From contig JAPKHT010000011.1 in assembly GCA_026646655.1 (NCBI GenBank), forward strand, positions 29,449 to 93,448: a stretch of DNA of 64,000 nt, written 5' to 3'. This document shows positions 50,406 to 59,351 of this stretch, in pieces. How positions within the stretch are numbered: position 1 is the first letter of the stretch; every line of letters begins with the position of its first letter. The notes under the pieces are model-generated. The model had not been told where the DNA came from and searched no databases. It saw only the letters and a list, made by a program, of their open reading frames with translations. This DNA comes from JADLBR01 sp020847615 (GTDB lineage Bacteria; Verrucomicrobiota; Verrucomicrobiia; JADLBR01). The position numbers and the translations under genes were made by a program.

Positions 50406-50924
50406 ATGAAAGAGATGATGATCGGTCTGCCAGCGATCCTGATTCTGGCAGCGCTCACGACGGCCCTCGCGGTGGCCGCCTGGGGCGCGATCCGAAACCG
50501 CGGCCGCCTCAGCGCGTGCAACGTCGGCGAGGGCACCCACGCCGGCGGCGTCACGCGCAAGACAGACGCGGCCATGAGCACGCGGCACCTGCTGGTCAAG
50601 GTGGGCAGCGACGCGGACCACGTCGCGGCCTGCGGGGCCTCCGAGGTCCCGATCGGCACGGTGCCCGACGAGGCGTCCGCCGCCGAGGAGAACGTCGAGG
50701 TCGCCCTGCTGGGCGCGGCGCCCTCCACCCGGAAGATGGTGGCCTCCGAGGCCATCAGCGCCGGCGAGAAGGTGTACACCGCCGCGGGCGGCAAGGTCCA
50801 GGACCTGCCGGCGGGCGCGGGCACCTACTACTGCGTCGGCACGGCGCTCACGGCGGCCTCCGCCGACGGCGACGTGATCGAGGTGGACCCCGCCCCGGCC
50901 GAGCGGACCGTGGTCAGCGGCTAA
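50406..50924 (+). CDS. DUF2190-like capsid decoration protein with N-terminal membrane segment
   Basis: 172 residues, AAGGAG 12 bp before the ATG. The C-terminal ~120 residues (HLLVKVGSDADHVAACGASE VPIGTVPDEA; ISAGEKVYTAAGGKVQDLPA; TYYCVGTALTAASADGDVIE VDP) are the DUF2190 type, found as head decoration proteins. The first ~28 residues (MIGLPAILILAALTTALAVA) form a membrane helix or signal, which is unusual for this family. Confidence 0.75.
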   Translation: MKEMMIGLPAILILAALTTALAVAAWGAIRNRGRLSACNVGEGTHAGGVTRKTDAAMSTRHLLVKVGSDADHVAACGASEVPIGTVPDEASAAEENVEVALLGAAPSTRKMVASEAISAGEKVYTAAGGKVQDLPAGAGTYYCVGTALTAASADGDVIEVDPAPAERTVVSG

Positions 50925-50962
50925 CCCGAACCGGAACCATCAACGAAAGGACATGACGTAAC

Positions 50963-51952
50963 ATGAAATCCACGATCGACACCCTGCCCCGGCTCGCCGC
51001 GTTCAACGACGCGGTGCTCCCGGACGCGGGGCCCAACGAGAACCCCGTGGGCCGCATCTGCGCGGCCAACGAGGCGCGCTTCACCAGCGCGCACTTCAGC
51101 GAGCCGCTGACGACCTTCGCCGCCGGCTGGCGCGACCCCGAGAACCTCGACGCCGTGCTCGGCATCCTGTTCCCGGACGTGCCGGTGGGCCGGCGCTTCG
51201 AGTTCAAGAAGGCCGACAACAGCGAGGCCTTCCTGAGCGAGGAGGACGACGTCCGCGCGATCGGCGCGCCGTTCAAGCGGGTCGAGTACAGGGGCACCTC
51301 GGTCAACGAGAAGACCCTCAACAAGGGCCTGACCATCCGCGTCGACCACGATGACGTGAGCGGCGACGACTGGCGGGAGACCATCATCGCCCGGCTTCTG
51401 CAGCGCCTGAAGCGCAACGAGCTGCGGCGCGGTGTCGCCCTGCTGAACGCGAGCGCGACCAACGCCAACAAGGTCTGGAGCGCGAACAACCCCGACGGGG
51501 ACGTGCGCGACATGATCCTCGCGGGCGCCGACGCGGCGGGCATCGCCCCCAACGTGGTGCCCTTCGGCGAGGCGGCCTGGCACGCGCGCCTGGACGTCTA
51601 CGAGCAGATCAACACGCCGGCGGCCGGCGCCAAGGCCAAGATGTCCCCCCGGGACCTCGCGGCCTACCTGATGGTCGACGAGGTGCCGGTCATCAAGGCC
51701 CGCTACCAGTCGAGCGCATCGGCCAAGTCGGCGGTGATCCCGCTGGTGGTCTACGCCTACTGCGCATTCCAGGGCGCCGGCAAGGACGACCCGAGCCACG
51801 TCAAGCGCTTCGTCTCCATGACGGAGAGCGGGCTCTACCGGGTCTACGAGCAGGCCTACGAGAAGTTCACCGACCTCTCGGTCGAGTGCTACTCCAACAT
51901 CGTGGCGACGTCCACGACCGGCCTGCGCAAGATCACCGTCTCAAAGAAGTGA
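50963..51952 (+). CDS. Major capsid protein
   Basis: 329 residues. Size, position after the protease/scaffold and decoration genes, and composition fit a Mu T-type major head protein (HK97 fold). Segments: EARFTSAHFSEPLTTFAAGW, GRRFEFKKADNSEAFLSEED, KGLTIRVDHDDVSGDDWRET, LNASATNANKVWSANNPDGD, VYAYCAFQGAGKDDPSHVKR. Starts after AAAGGACATGACGTAACATG. I name it by context and length rather than a strict motif. Confidence 0.78.
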   Translation: MKSTIDTLPRLAAFNDAVLPDAGPNENPVGRICAANEARFTSAHFSEPLTTFAAGWRDPENLDAVLGILFPDVPVGRRFEFKKADNSEAFLSEEDDVRAIGAPFKRVEYRGTSVNEKTLNKGLTIRVDHDDVSGDDWRETIIARLLQRLKRNELRRGVALLNASATNANKVWSANNPDGDVRDMILAGADAAGIAPNVVPFGEAAWHARLDVYEQINTPAAGAKAKMSPRDLAAYLMVDEVPVIKARYQSSASAKSAVIPLVVYAYCAFQGAGKDDPSHVKRFVSMTESGLYRVYEQAYEKFTDLSVECYSNIVATSTTGLRKITVSKK

Positions 51953-51987
51953 GCGGATCGGAACATCAACGACGAAAGGCAAATGAC

Positions 51988-52413
51988 ATGAACAGAATTC
52001 TCATCGTAATCTTGGTCATCGCGGCTCTCGCCGTGGCGCCGGCGTCCAACGCCGGCGTCGTGGAGCTGTTGCCGTCGGCGACCGTGGTCACCCAGTCGGC
52101 CACCCAGGCCGTCGCGTCCCCGGAGGCGTTCGACATCTCCGGGATCTCGCAGGCGGCGATCTGGGCCACGGCGACCAACACCGGCACCGCGGGCTCGCTG
52201 GTCTACCGGATCCAGCGCAGCCCCGACGGTGCGGCCTGGTCCAGCGACTACCTGCAGGTGACCCAATCGGTCTCCGAGACGTCGCAGGCGGTCTCCCGCC
52301 TGCCGATCGTCTCGGACGACCTGGTGGGCATCGAGTGGCTCAAGCTGCACTCGATCATAAGCACGACCACGGCCGGCGTATCGAGCGTGAGCTCGGTCCT
52401 CCTGGCGCACTGA
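51988..52413 (+). CDS. Small exported protein after the capsid gene
   Basis: 141 residues with a signal peptide (MNRILIVILVIAALAVAPASNA). The mature part is beta-rich (VVELLPSATVVTQSATQAVA, AIWATATNTGTAGSLVYRIQ, VSRLPIVSDDLVGIEWLKLH) and resembles a surface or spike-like beta domain. A signal peptide on a structural-module gene is unexpected. Function unknown. Confidence 0.65.
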   Translation: MNRILIVILVIAALAVAPASNAGVVELLPSATVVTQSATQAVASPEAFDISGISQAAIWATATNTGTAGSLVYRIQRSPDGAAWSSDYLQVTQSVSETSQAVSRLPIVSDDLVGIEWLKLHSIISTTTAGVSSVSSVLLAH

Positions 52414-52472
52414 CCGGGAGCCTCTGCCACGGCCCCCGGTAACCCCGGGGGCCGCACAGAGGCAAACCAGAC

Positions 52473-52925
52473 ATGTGGGTCGAGCTGACAGAGGATGACG
52501 TGCGCACGAGGCTTTCGGCCTCGGAGCTGTCCGCGCTGGAGGGCGAGGAGCTGGCCGAGGGCCAGGAGAGCCCGCTGGCGGACATCGTCGCCGGCGTCGT
52601 GCGCGAGGTGCGCGGCAGGGTGGCCGCCTGCGCCTCCAACGCGCTGGGCGACGGGGACACGATCCCCGACGAGCTCCGCCACCACGCGCTGGCCCTGGTC
52701 CGCTTCCGTCTCTGCACACGGCTCCCGGGAATGCAGGACCTCCTGGACGACCGGCGCACCCGCGAGTACGAGGCCGCGCTCTCCGCGCTGCGCGACGTGG
52801 CCGCGTGCAAGTTCGCGATCGAGCAGCCGGCCACGCCATCCGACGAGCAGGTCGCCGGGCCATCGGTCGAGCTGATATCGAGCCGCGAGCGCAGGGCCAC
52901 CCGCGAGAGAATGGAGGGCCTGTGA
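52473..52925 (+). CDS. Mu gp36-like head-tail protein (DUF1320)
   Basis: 150 residues. MWVELTEDDVRTRLSASELS, then ADIVAGVVREVRGRVAACAS and DELRHHALALVRFRLCTRLP is the DUF1320/Mu gp36 pattern of head-completion or connector proteins. GTGA overlap with the next gene. Confidence 0.78.
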   Translation: MWVELTEDDVRTRLSASELSALEGEELAEGQESPLADIVAGVVREVRGRVAACASNALGDGDTIPDELRHHALALVRFRLCTRLPGMQDLLDDRRTREYEAALSALRDVAACKFAIEQPATPSDEQVAGPSVELISSRERRATRERMEGL

Positions 52926-53803
52926 GACTGCGGGTCCCGGCGCCGTTCGAGGAGGCCGTCGCGTCGCTGCGCGGGCGCGGCATCATGGCTACTCCGATGT
53001 CCTCGTCGGAGATCCGCGAGATCTCGGCGGAGGTGCGCCGCGGGGCGTTTTTTAGCGCTCGCACGACCCATGCACGCTATCTGCAAGACCTCAGGGATGC
53101 GGTCGAAGGCATCCTCTCCGGGAAGCTGTCGCGCTCGGAGGCCAAGGAGATCCTGCAGGCCAAACTGATCGAGTACGGCTACGACCCGGAGCGCGGTTTT
53201 TTGGGGGACGAATCCCTCGGCATCCCGCCGGCGAAGCTCAACTCGATCCGGGACCTGGGCTCCTCGGCGCGGCTGGACCTGATACTGGACACGCAGCTCA
53301 CGCTGCACCGATCGCTGGGCCAGAAGGCCCAGGGGATGCGCCCGGCGGCCCTGTACGCTTTCCCGTGCTGGGAGCTGGTCCGGATGCGCCCGCGGCGCGT
53401 GCCGCGCGGCTCGGCGCTCTCGCAATCCGTCGGATGGCCCGAGCGCTGGGGTCAGTGTGGCGGAAAGTTCTATGGCGGTGGCCGCATGATCGCGCCGAAG
53501 GGAGACCCGGTCTGGGCGGCGCTCGGGGACTCGTCGCGCTTCGAGGACGCGCTGGACGTGGACGTGCCGCCGTTCGCTTTCAACTCCGGTTTCTCCTGGG
53601 TCGCGGTGGGGCGCGAGGAGTGCGCGGCGCTGGGAATCGCGATCCCGGATGCGCCGCCGGCGGCGAGGGAGGCCAAATTCAGCAGCCCCGCGCGCGCCGA
53701 TGTCAGGAGGATCGACCCGAATATCCTGAAGGCCGCGCTCGCCGGCCTGGATGCGGAGATCGCCGGTGACCGCGCGCGGCTGGCGGCGAGGGGGGCCCGG
53801 TGA
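52922..53803 (+). CDS. Possible MuF-like minor head protein
   Basis: 293 residues from a GTG overlapping the gp36-like stop. ARLDLILDTQLTLHRSLGQK resembles the head-morphogenesis helix of MuF proteins, followed by YAFPCWELVRMRPRRVPRG and WPERWGQCGGKFYGGGRMIA. Clear zinc-binding residues of classic MuF are not obvious, so the name is tentative. Confidence 0.55.
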   Translation: MRLRVPAPFEEAVASLRGRGIMATPMSSSEIREISAEVRRGAFFSARTTHARYLQDLRDAVEGILSGKLSRSEAKEILQAKLIEYGYDPERGFLGDESLGIPPAKLNSIRDLGSSARLDLILDTQLTLHRSLGQKAQGMRPAALYAFPCWELVRMRPRRVPRGSALSQSVGWPERWGQCGGKFYGGGRMIAPKGDPVWAALGDSSRFEDALDVDVPPFAFNSGFSWVAVGREECAALGIAIPDAPPAAREAKFSSPARADVRRIDPNILKAALAGLDAEIAGDRARLAARGAR

Positions 53804-54417
53804 ACTTCCTGAACCTGCGCACCGAGATCAAGGACCCGGCGACGCTGCAGGCCCTGCGGCTGCTGGGCGACCGGAGGCAGGAGATCAACGAGGCCGTCGG
53901 CACCGAGGCCGCCGAGCTGACCCGCTCGCACCTGGCGCGCGTCGCGCTGGAGAAGCACGGCACCGCCAACCGCCTCGGGGCGATGCCGACGGGGCATTTC
54001 AAGGACGCGGCGGAATCCATCAACCTGGCCGCCGGCGACGACGCCGCCGAGCTGCGCATCTCGCACCGCGGCGGGCTCACGCGCGCGGTGCGCGATGTCG
54101 AGATCAAGCCCACCGGCGGGCGACAGTTCCTCACGCTGCCGGTGCACGGCCTGGCCTACGGCCGCCGGGTGGCCGAGGTGCAGCGCGAGATCGGACAGAG
54201 GCTCTTCCGACCGTTCCGCCGCGGGGCCGGCCGCGTCCGCGCCAGGGCGCTGGCCGCGCGCGCCACGGATGGCGGGCTTATCTTCCTCTACGCGCTGCGG
54301 GAGTCCGTCTTCCAGGACCAGGACCGCGAGCTCCTCCCATCCGACGAGGAGTACTCGGTGGCCGCCAAGACCGGGATCCGGCATTTCCTGGCGAGGGAAC
54401 TGGAGGCGACCCAGTGA
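53800..54417 (+). CDS. Phage virion morphogenesis / tail completion protein (Mu gpG-like)
   Basis: 205 residues. GTGA overlaps at both ends. RQEINEAVGTEAAELTRSHL, PTGHFKDAAESINLAAGDDA and ISHRGGLTRAVRDVEIKPTG GRQFLTLP fit the Mu gpG/phage virion morphogenesis family. Confidence 0.7.
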   Translation: MNFLNLRTEIKDPATLQALRLLGDRRQEINEAVGTEAAELTRSHLARVALEKHGTANRLGAMPTGHFKDAAESINLAAGDDAAELRISHRGGLTRAVRDVEIKPTGGRQFLTLPVHGLAYGRRVAEVQREIGQRLFRPFRRGAGRVRARALAARATDGGLIFLYALRESVFQDQDRELLPSDEEYSVAAKTGIRHFLARELEATQ

Positions 54418-54926
54418 GCCTGCTGAGGGACATCCAGGAGGCGGTGGTCGGCAAGATCAACGCGCACCCGTATTTCGCCGGCGAGGAGGGCGAGGGCCAG
54501 CGGGCCATCCTCGCGCTCTCCGAGGCCAAAAAGGACGCGGTCGGCAAGATACAGGAATCGATCGCCAAGATCGGCGCGTGCGTGATCGTCGGCGTCGCCC
54601 GCGCGCAGGTCAAGAGCCCGAACCTCAAGGGGCCGCGGTTCGAGGACGCGCGGCTGGTCTGCGCGTGCCACGAGAACGTGCTGGTGAACCGCGGGGCCAA
54701 CGGGACCGGCGAGCCATGCATCGCCATCGCCGAGGCCGTCGCCAGGCTCCTGCACCTCTGGGTGCCCACCCGAGGCGAGGGGGAGGAGGAGGAGGCGCTC
54801 TGCGGCCCGCTGCGGGTCACCGACATCCTGCCCGACGACTCGGCCCCCACCCTCAGCTACCAGGTCTTAATCGCATTTGCGGCGGGCTTCGACCCGTCCG
54901 CGGACATCACCAGGACCGAATCATAA
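54414..54926 (+). CDS. Tail terminator-like protein
   Basis: 170 residues. VSLLRDIQEAVVGKINAHPY, SIAKIGACVIVGVARAQVKS, GPRFEDARLVCACHENVLVN, CIAIAEAVARLLHLWVP. Beta-rich, right size and position (between head completion and tail tube) for a tail terminator as in Mu gp37. Assigned by context. Confidence 0.6.
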   Translation: MSLLRDIQEAVVGKINAHPYFAGEEGEGQRAILALSEAKKDAVGKIQESIAKIGACVIVGVARAQVKSPNLKGPRFEDARLVCACHENVLVNRGANGTGEPCIAIAEAVARLLHLWVPTRGEGEEEEALCGPLRVTDILPDDSAPTLSYQVLIAFAAGFDPSADITRTES

Positions 54927-54938
54927 GGAGAAGCAACC

Positions 54939-56156
54939 ATGCCAAGCAACATCGCACGCATCATCGGGGGCCCGGCGCTGGTCATGTACCGCGGCGCGAC
55001 CTTCTACACCAAGGGGGACATCGCCGTCGTCGAGGAGATCGTCCCGTTCAACGTGGCCACAAGCCGCTTCGGCGAGGAGACCGACAAGCGCCTGGACCAG
55101 CGCCAGGTCACGGTGAGGTTCACGCCCGCCGGCGAGTGGGAAAACCTCGGGGTCCTCTACCCGTACCGGACCGCGCTGATCGGCTCGCTGATCACGCCCC
55201 AGCGCATCGCGGTCGAGGCGATCAACACGACCTCCGACCAGCTCACCGCCACCGCCCACGGCCTGGCCGACGGGGACCTCGTGCTCGTGGAGATGTCCAT
55301 CGGGGGCGCGTTCCCGACGCTCTCGGCCGGCGCCCTCTCCGATACGACAAAATACTACGTCGCGAAGGTGGACGATGACAAGCTGACGCTGCACCCGACC
55401 TACGCCGACGCGATCGCGGACCCGCCCACCAACGCGCTCAATTTCACCGCGCAGCCCACGGGCACGATGTACGTCGACCGCGACCACCCGCTCACGATCT
55501 GGGCCTTCGACGGGGAAAAGCACGTCTTCCACAACGCGGCCGTCGTCGGGCAGCCCGACATCATCGGCAGCGCGGTGGCGACGCTTTTCGGGGAGGTGCA
55601 GTTCGAGGCGTTCGTGCGCAACGGCTTCGACCCGACCGACGAGAATTCGATCGAGACGGTGAGCTTCGCGGCGCTCACCGACACCAGCTTCGACCCGGAC
55701 GCGATCCTCACCGTGCCCTTCACCGCGGCCTGGGGCGCGACGGCCCCGTGGGACAGCTTCGAGGCGCGCGCCGGCTGGCGCTTCCGCTTCCCGGTGCGGC
55801 TGGAATCGCGCGGCAACGACCGCATCGGCAACCGGACCAAGCGCCTGGTCTCGGCCTCGGCTTTCGCCACCGCGATCCCGGACGGCATCGACAGCTCTCA
55901 GCTGTCAACCAAACTCCGGATCCAGGGCACCGGCGCACACCGCGGCGCCCGACTGGTCGGGGGCGACGACCTCAACGTCTACGGCCCCGACGACGAGCCT
56001 TATATCCGCATTTACGGCGCCCGGCTGCGCACCGGGCAGCGCATGTTCGGCGCCGCCGTCGACCGCGTCGGGGAGTGCGAGTGGTACGCCGCCCGATCCT
56101 TCGACGCCGGGGTGGCCGAGCCGCTGTTCTACGTCGGCTCCGAGGCCCCGGCATAA
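54939..56156 (+). CDS. Major tail (tube) protein with an inserted beta domain
   Basis: 405 residues. The N- and C-terminal parts (GGPALVMYRGATFYTKGDIA, RQVTVRFTPAGEWENLGVLY PYR; FEAFVRNGFDPTDENSIETV) fit a siphovirus major tail protein. A central inserted segment (residues ~95-170, TSDQLTATAHGLADGDLVLV; DTTKYYVAKVDDDKLTLHPT) is a small beta domain of the type inserted in phage tail proteins. No tail-sheath gene lies nearby, supporting a non-contractile tail. Confidence 0.7.
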   Translation: MPSNIARIIGGPALVMYRGATFYTKGDIAVVEEIVPFNVATSRFGEETDKRLDQRQVTVRFTPAGEWENLGVLYPYRTALIGSLITPQRIAVEAINTTSDQLTATAHGLADGDLVLVEMSIGGAFPTLSAGALSDTTKYYVAKVDDDKLTLHPTYADAIADPPTNALNFTAQPTGTMYVDRDHPLTIWAFDGEKHVFHNAAVVGQPDIIGSAVATLFGEVQFEAFVRNGFDPTDENSIETVSFAALTDTSFDPDAILTVPFTAAWGATAPWDSFEARAGWRFRFPVRLESRGNDRIGNRTKRLVSASAFATAIPDGIDSSQLSTKLRIQGTGAHRGARLVGGDDLNVYGPDDEPYIRIYGARLRTGQRMFGAAVDRVGECEWYAARSFDAGVAEPLFYVGSEAPA

Positions 56157-56174
56157 CCCCCGGGAACACGGGAT

Positions 56175-56816
56175 GTGCACGCGCTCATCGACAGCTTCAG
56201 GCTCACCGGGACGGGCGAGTTCCGCGTGTCGGATTTCTCGATCGATATCCTCCAGATCGAGGACATCCCCAGCGGCGCCTCCGCCGCCCTGCAGCTGCTC
56301 AACCGCCGCGCGCGCGTGCGCTTCCGGGTCGGCATCCCGTGCGCCGATCCCGACGAGGCAGAGCTGGTCGTCCTCGACCGGCTCTACAATATCCCGACCC
56401 GGGGCACCGTCACCCTCCAGACCGGCGCCGGCACCTGGCGCAAGATGGAGGAGGCCGAGCTCCTCGGCCACCCGCTGGGCTACGCCGGAGGATTCGTGTT
56501 CCTGGCCTACGAGATCGAGGGCAAGGTACCGGAGCTCATCTCCGGGGGCGCCGAGCCCATCTTCGCGAGCGACAACTCCATGATCGTCCCGCGCACATAC
56601 GACCTGGTCGAGGGGCAGGACTTCCTGCTGGTGGACGACGAGGCCTTCCCGTCCGCGCCCACGCGGGCGACCGCCGACGTGGTCTTCCCCGACGCGGCCG
56701 CCGGCGCGGTCTTTTGCACCGGCCATGCAAACAAGGCCACCACCGGCGCCACATTCCGGCTCTCGGCCCCGGTGCCGGGCCCCGGCTACAGGCTCGACGT
56801 GGTGTGGTACATATGA
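56175..56816 (+). CDS. Tail protein, unknown
   Basis: 213 residues from a GTG. Beta-rich (IDSFRLTGTGEFRVSDFSID, TRGTVTLQTGAGTWRKMEEA, PRTYDLVEGQDFLLVDDEAF). Follows the tail tube protein; possibly tail assembly or minor tail. ATGA overlap with the next gene. Confidence 0.6.
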   Translation: MHALIDSFRLTGTGEFRVSDFSIDILQIEDIPSGASAALQLLNRRARVRFRVGIPCADPDEAELVVLDRLYNIPTRGTVTLQTGAGTWRKMEEAELLGHPLGYAGGFVFLAYEIEGKVPELISGGAEPIFASDNSMIVPRTYDLVEGQDFLLVDDEAFPSAPTRATADVVFPDAAAGAVFCTGHANKATTGATFRLSAPVPGPGYRLDVVWYI

Positions 56817-58255
56817 GACCCCGACTCCGCCAACTCATCGCCCCGGCCGCCGCCTCGGCGGCCCTGCTGGTCCTCGGCTCCGGCGCCACCACCAACCACC
56901 TCCAGAACGCCGTGCTCTCCGGGTTCGCCGAGGTGCGCGGGCCCATGCAGGTCACCGGCAACCTCTCGGTCGCCGGGGCGATCACCGCCGGGGCCTACCG
57001 CGGCGACGGGTCCGCCCTCGCGGGGGTGCTGAAACCCGCGGACTCCAACGGATTGGTGACGGCGGCCGTCACCAACGGGCTCGCCGGGCCTTCGGTAACC
57101 AACGGCCTGGCGGGCCCCGCCGTCACCAACGGCCTCGCGCCATCCGAGCTCCTGGCCGACTCGCGGCGCCTGTCGGCGGCCCTCGCCGGCGACTACCTGT
57201 CCCCGGGCGAGGCCCCGTACCTCATGCCAGACGGCGGAGACACCCTTGACGCCGCGACCTACGACCAGGTCAGCGTCACCGTCTCCGGGTTGTCCTCCGC
57301 GTTCGCCACGACCAACCTCGGGATCTACCTCGCGACCAACGATGGCGCGTCTTGGGTGCCCGCCACGCCGATGCAGTCCTTCGTCGTGCCGGCGGCCGCG
57401 ACGTCGTTTGCCGTCCGGTTCTTCCCGGCGCCGGCCCACCCGTTCAAGGTCGCTTTGACCAATAGCTCCCCGGCCACGACCACCCTCGAGCTCCTCGGGC
57501 CCACCTGGGGCTACGAGCTGCTCCGCGGCAGGGAGCACGGCTGGCTCGGGGACAACACGAACAATCTCTACCCGGCGACCAACCCGTCGAATTTCGTGAC
57601 CGCGGCCATAACCAACGGAATAGGAGGCGGGCCTAACATCGATGCGGACACCAACTGGTGGGCGATCATTACCGTCGATGACCCTGCGGCGTTCGGGAAC
57701 CCCGGCAACCCGCTGTGGACGGACGTGGTCGTGAAGTGTTGGACGAATGGCCCGGTCCACTACGGCGACGCGACACCGGTCTTGGCGTACAGCACGACAG
57801 ACCCGGCGCTCAATGGCGCGCCCGCGTGGGAAGATTTCAGCACGAACTGGTATCCGAGGGTTTTCTACTGTCAGGTCCACACCTCGCATGATATCTCGTG
57901 GCTCGCGGAGTGGAAACACATCAGCCCGACGCACGACTCCTCTATTGAGGCGACAACCGCATATTGGGACGGCGCGGACTCGGCCAGCAACCCATTCCGA
58001 TGGGTGGTAATGTTCCGCGACACCCGTCCGTGGTTCCACCCGGCGAGCAACCTTTCGTGGGCGGTGACGCTCCAGAACGGCGCGAACTCCCCATCCGTGA
58101 AGGCCCGCGACGGGGAGACGACCCTCAATAATACAGTCTGGCTCAAGGTCGCGCCCATGTGGGTGAACTACGACCCGAGGCCGCGCAAGGCCCGCGAGTT
58201 CTGGAACGGCGGGGCGGGAGAGGTCAATTTCACAAACCAGCACCAGAAACCATGA
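56813..58255 (+). CDS. Tail fibre or adhesin-like protein with signal peptide
   Basis: 480 residues. N-terminal signal-like segment (LIAPAAASAALLVLGSGATT). Then tail-fibre-type text (VRGPMQVTGNLSVAGAITAG AYRGDGSALAG) and a short repeated unit: VTAAVTNGLAGPSVTNGLAG followed by PAVTNGLAPSE, i.e. three copies of VTNGLA(G)P. The C-terminal ~200 residues are rich in Trp and Asn. Likely host-recognition fibre; an exported signal on a virion fibre is unusual. Confidence 0.65.
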   Translation: MRPRLRQLIAPAAASAALLVLGSGATTNHLQNAVLSGFAEVRGPMQVTGNLSVAGAITAGAYRGDGSALAGVLKPADSNGLVTAAVTNGLAGPSVTNGLAGPAVTNGLAPSELLADSRRLSAALAGDYLSPGEAPYLMPDGGDTLDAATYDQVSVTVSGLSSAFATTNLGIYLATNDGASWVPATPMQSFVVPAAATSFAVRFFPAPAHPFKVALTNSSPATTTLELLGPTWGYELLRGREHGWLGDNTNNLYPATNPSNFVTAAITNGIGGGPNIDADTNWWAIITVDDPAAFGNPGNPLWTDVVVKCWTNGPVHYGDATPVLAYSTTDPALNGAPAWEDFSTNWYPRVFYCQVHTSHDISWLAEWKHISPTHDSSIEATTAYWDGADSASNPFRWVVMFRDTRPWFHPASNLSWAVTLQNGANSPSVKARDGETTLNNTVWLKVAPMWVNYDPRPRKAREFWNGGAGEVNFTNQHQKP

Positions 58256-58962
58256 GGATAACCATGAAACACATCATCGTCGCAATCGCCGTAGCGCTGG
58301 CAACGCGGGCGCACGCGCAGCCGCTCGTCACCAGCGCCGTCGAGGTCGCCGCGTTTAACTGGCGGACGAACAGCACCGAGGAATTTGCCACGGCGGATGG
58401 ACGGGTTGGTGTCCGGCTCAAGCCCGGTGTGTCCATCCCGCCTGATATCGTGGCGTCGCTCAAGTCCGCCAAGGCGGCAGACATCGGCGGCAGTGGTGTT
58501 TACATCCTCACCGAGGTCGCCAAGGGCGGGGACGAGGTGGCGGCGACCAAACTGGAAGAGATCAGCGACGACGCCAAGGCATCCGCGAGGGTCAGGCGTC
58601 AGGCCGCCGGATCGGTGGCGGCGACTGTCCCGAAGAATAAGGCGAGGGCCAAGAAGATGCTCGACAAGCTGGGGCCTACCAACGACGGCGCGCGCGCGGC
58701 GTTCGCTGCTGCGGCGAAACTCGGGGACCAGACCGTTCTAGACGAGTTCCTCGTAACGTCGAAGGGCAAGGGGATCACCGACCCGTCCTACCAGAAGTGG
58801 TTCCGCTCGCACGTCGCTGGGATGGAGACGCAGCAACGGAGGCTAGCGCTACAGAACGAGGTCATGGGCATCGAGTCATCGACTGAGGATATCACGTCGG
58901 CGCGGGCCTGGATCGAGGAGTTGCGCATCAGGCTACAGTTGCAGAAAGAGGCGGCACAGTGA
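58252..58962 (+). CDS. Exported protein in the tail region
   Basis: 236 residues with a signal peptide (MKHIIVAIAVALATRAHAQ). ATGA overlap with the previous stop. Helical C-terminus (ARAWIEELRIRLQLQKEAAQ). No family recognised. Confidence 0.65.
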   Translation: MRITMKHIIVAIAVALATRAHAQPLVTSAVEVAAFNWRTNSTEEFATADGRVGVRLKPGVSIPPDIVASLKSAKAADIGGSGVYILTEVAKGGDEVAATKLEEISDDAKASARVRRQAAGSVAATVPKNKARAKKMLDKLGPTNDGARAAFAAAAKLGDQTVLDEFLVTSKGKGITDPSYQKWFRSHVAGMETQQRRLALQNEVMGIESSTEDITSARAWIEELRIRLQLQKEAAQ

Positions 58963-59348
58963 GGCTCGCCATCGCTCCGCTGCTGTTTCTGGCGTCAGCG
59001 CTGATCGCGCAGACCAACGGGTTTATCCCATCGCCCGACGCGGTGCGATGGCACAGGTTCCCCAAGTTCACTAACGTCGTCATGCTCCCGCTGTCCGTGC
59101 CGTCGGTCGAGATAGATCAGTCGAGTCTCCGCATCGAGAGGGCCAAGGAGTACGTCGAGAGGGCCGGGGCCAAGCCGCACTCCAACATCGGAATCCGAAG
59201 GGTCGATGCACAGAGGGAGTACAGGTCGCTCGACCCGGCTTTCCCAGAGGAATGGATGCTGCGGCTGTGGGACAGGGTGCTGCCGCCAACAAACTCCGCG
59301 CCTGCCACCAACACTGCGCATGCCGGTTCGTTGCGCTTCAGGAAGTGA
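58959..59348 (+). CDS. Small exported protein in the tail region
   Basis: 129 residues from a GTG. Signal peptide (VRLAIAPLLFLASALIAQTN). The rest (NVVMLPLSVPSVEIDQSSLR, EWMLRLWDRVLPPTNSAP) is not recognised. Confidence 0.6.
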   Translation: MRLAIAPLLFLASALIAQTNGFIPSPDAVRWHRFPKFTNVVMLPLSVPSVEIDQSSLRIERAKEYVERAGAKPHSNIGIRRVDAQREYRSLDPAFPEEWMLRLWDRVLPPTNSAPATNTAHAGSLRFRK

Positions 59349-59351
59349 TCC

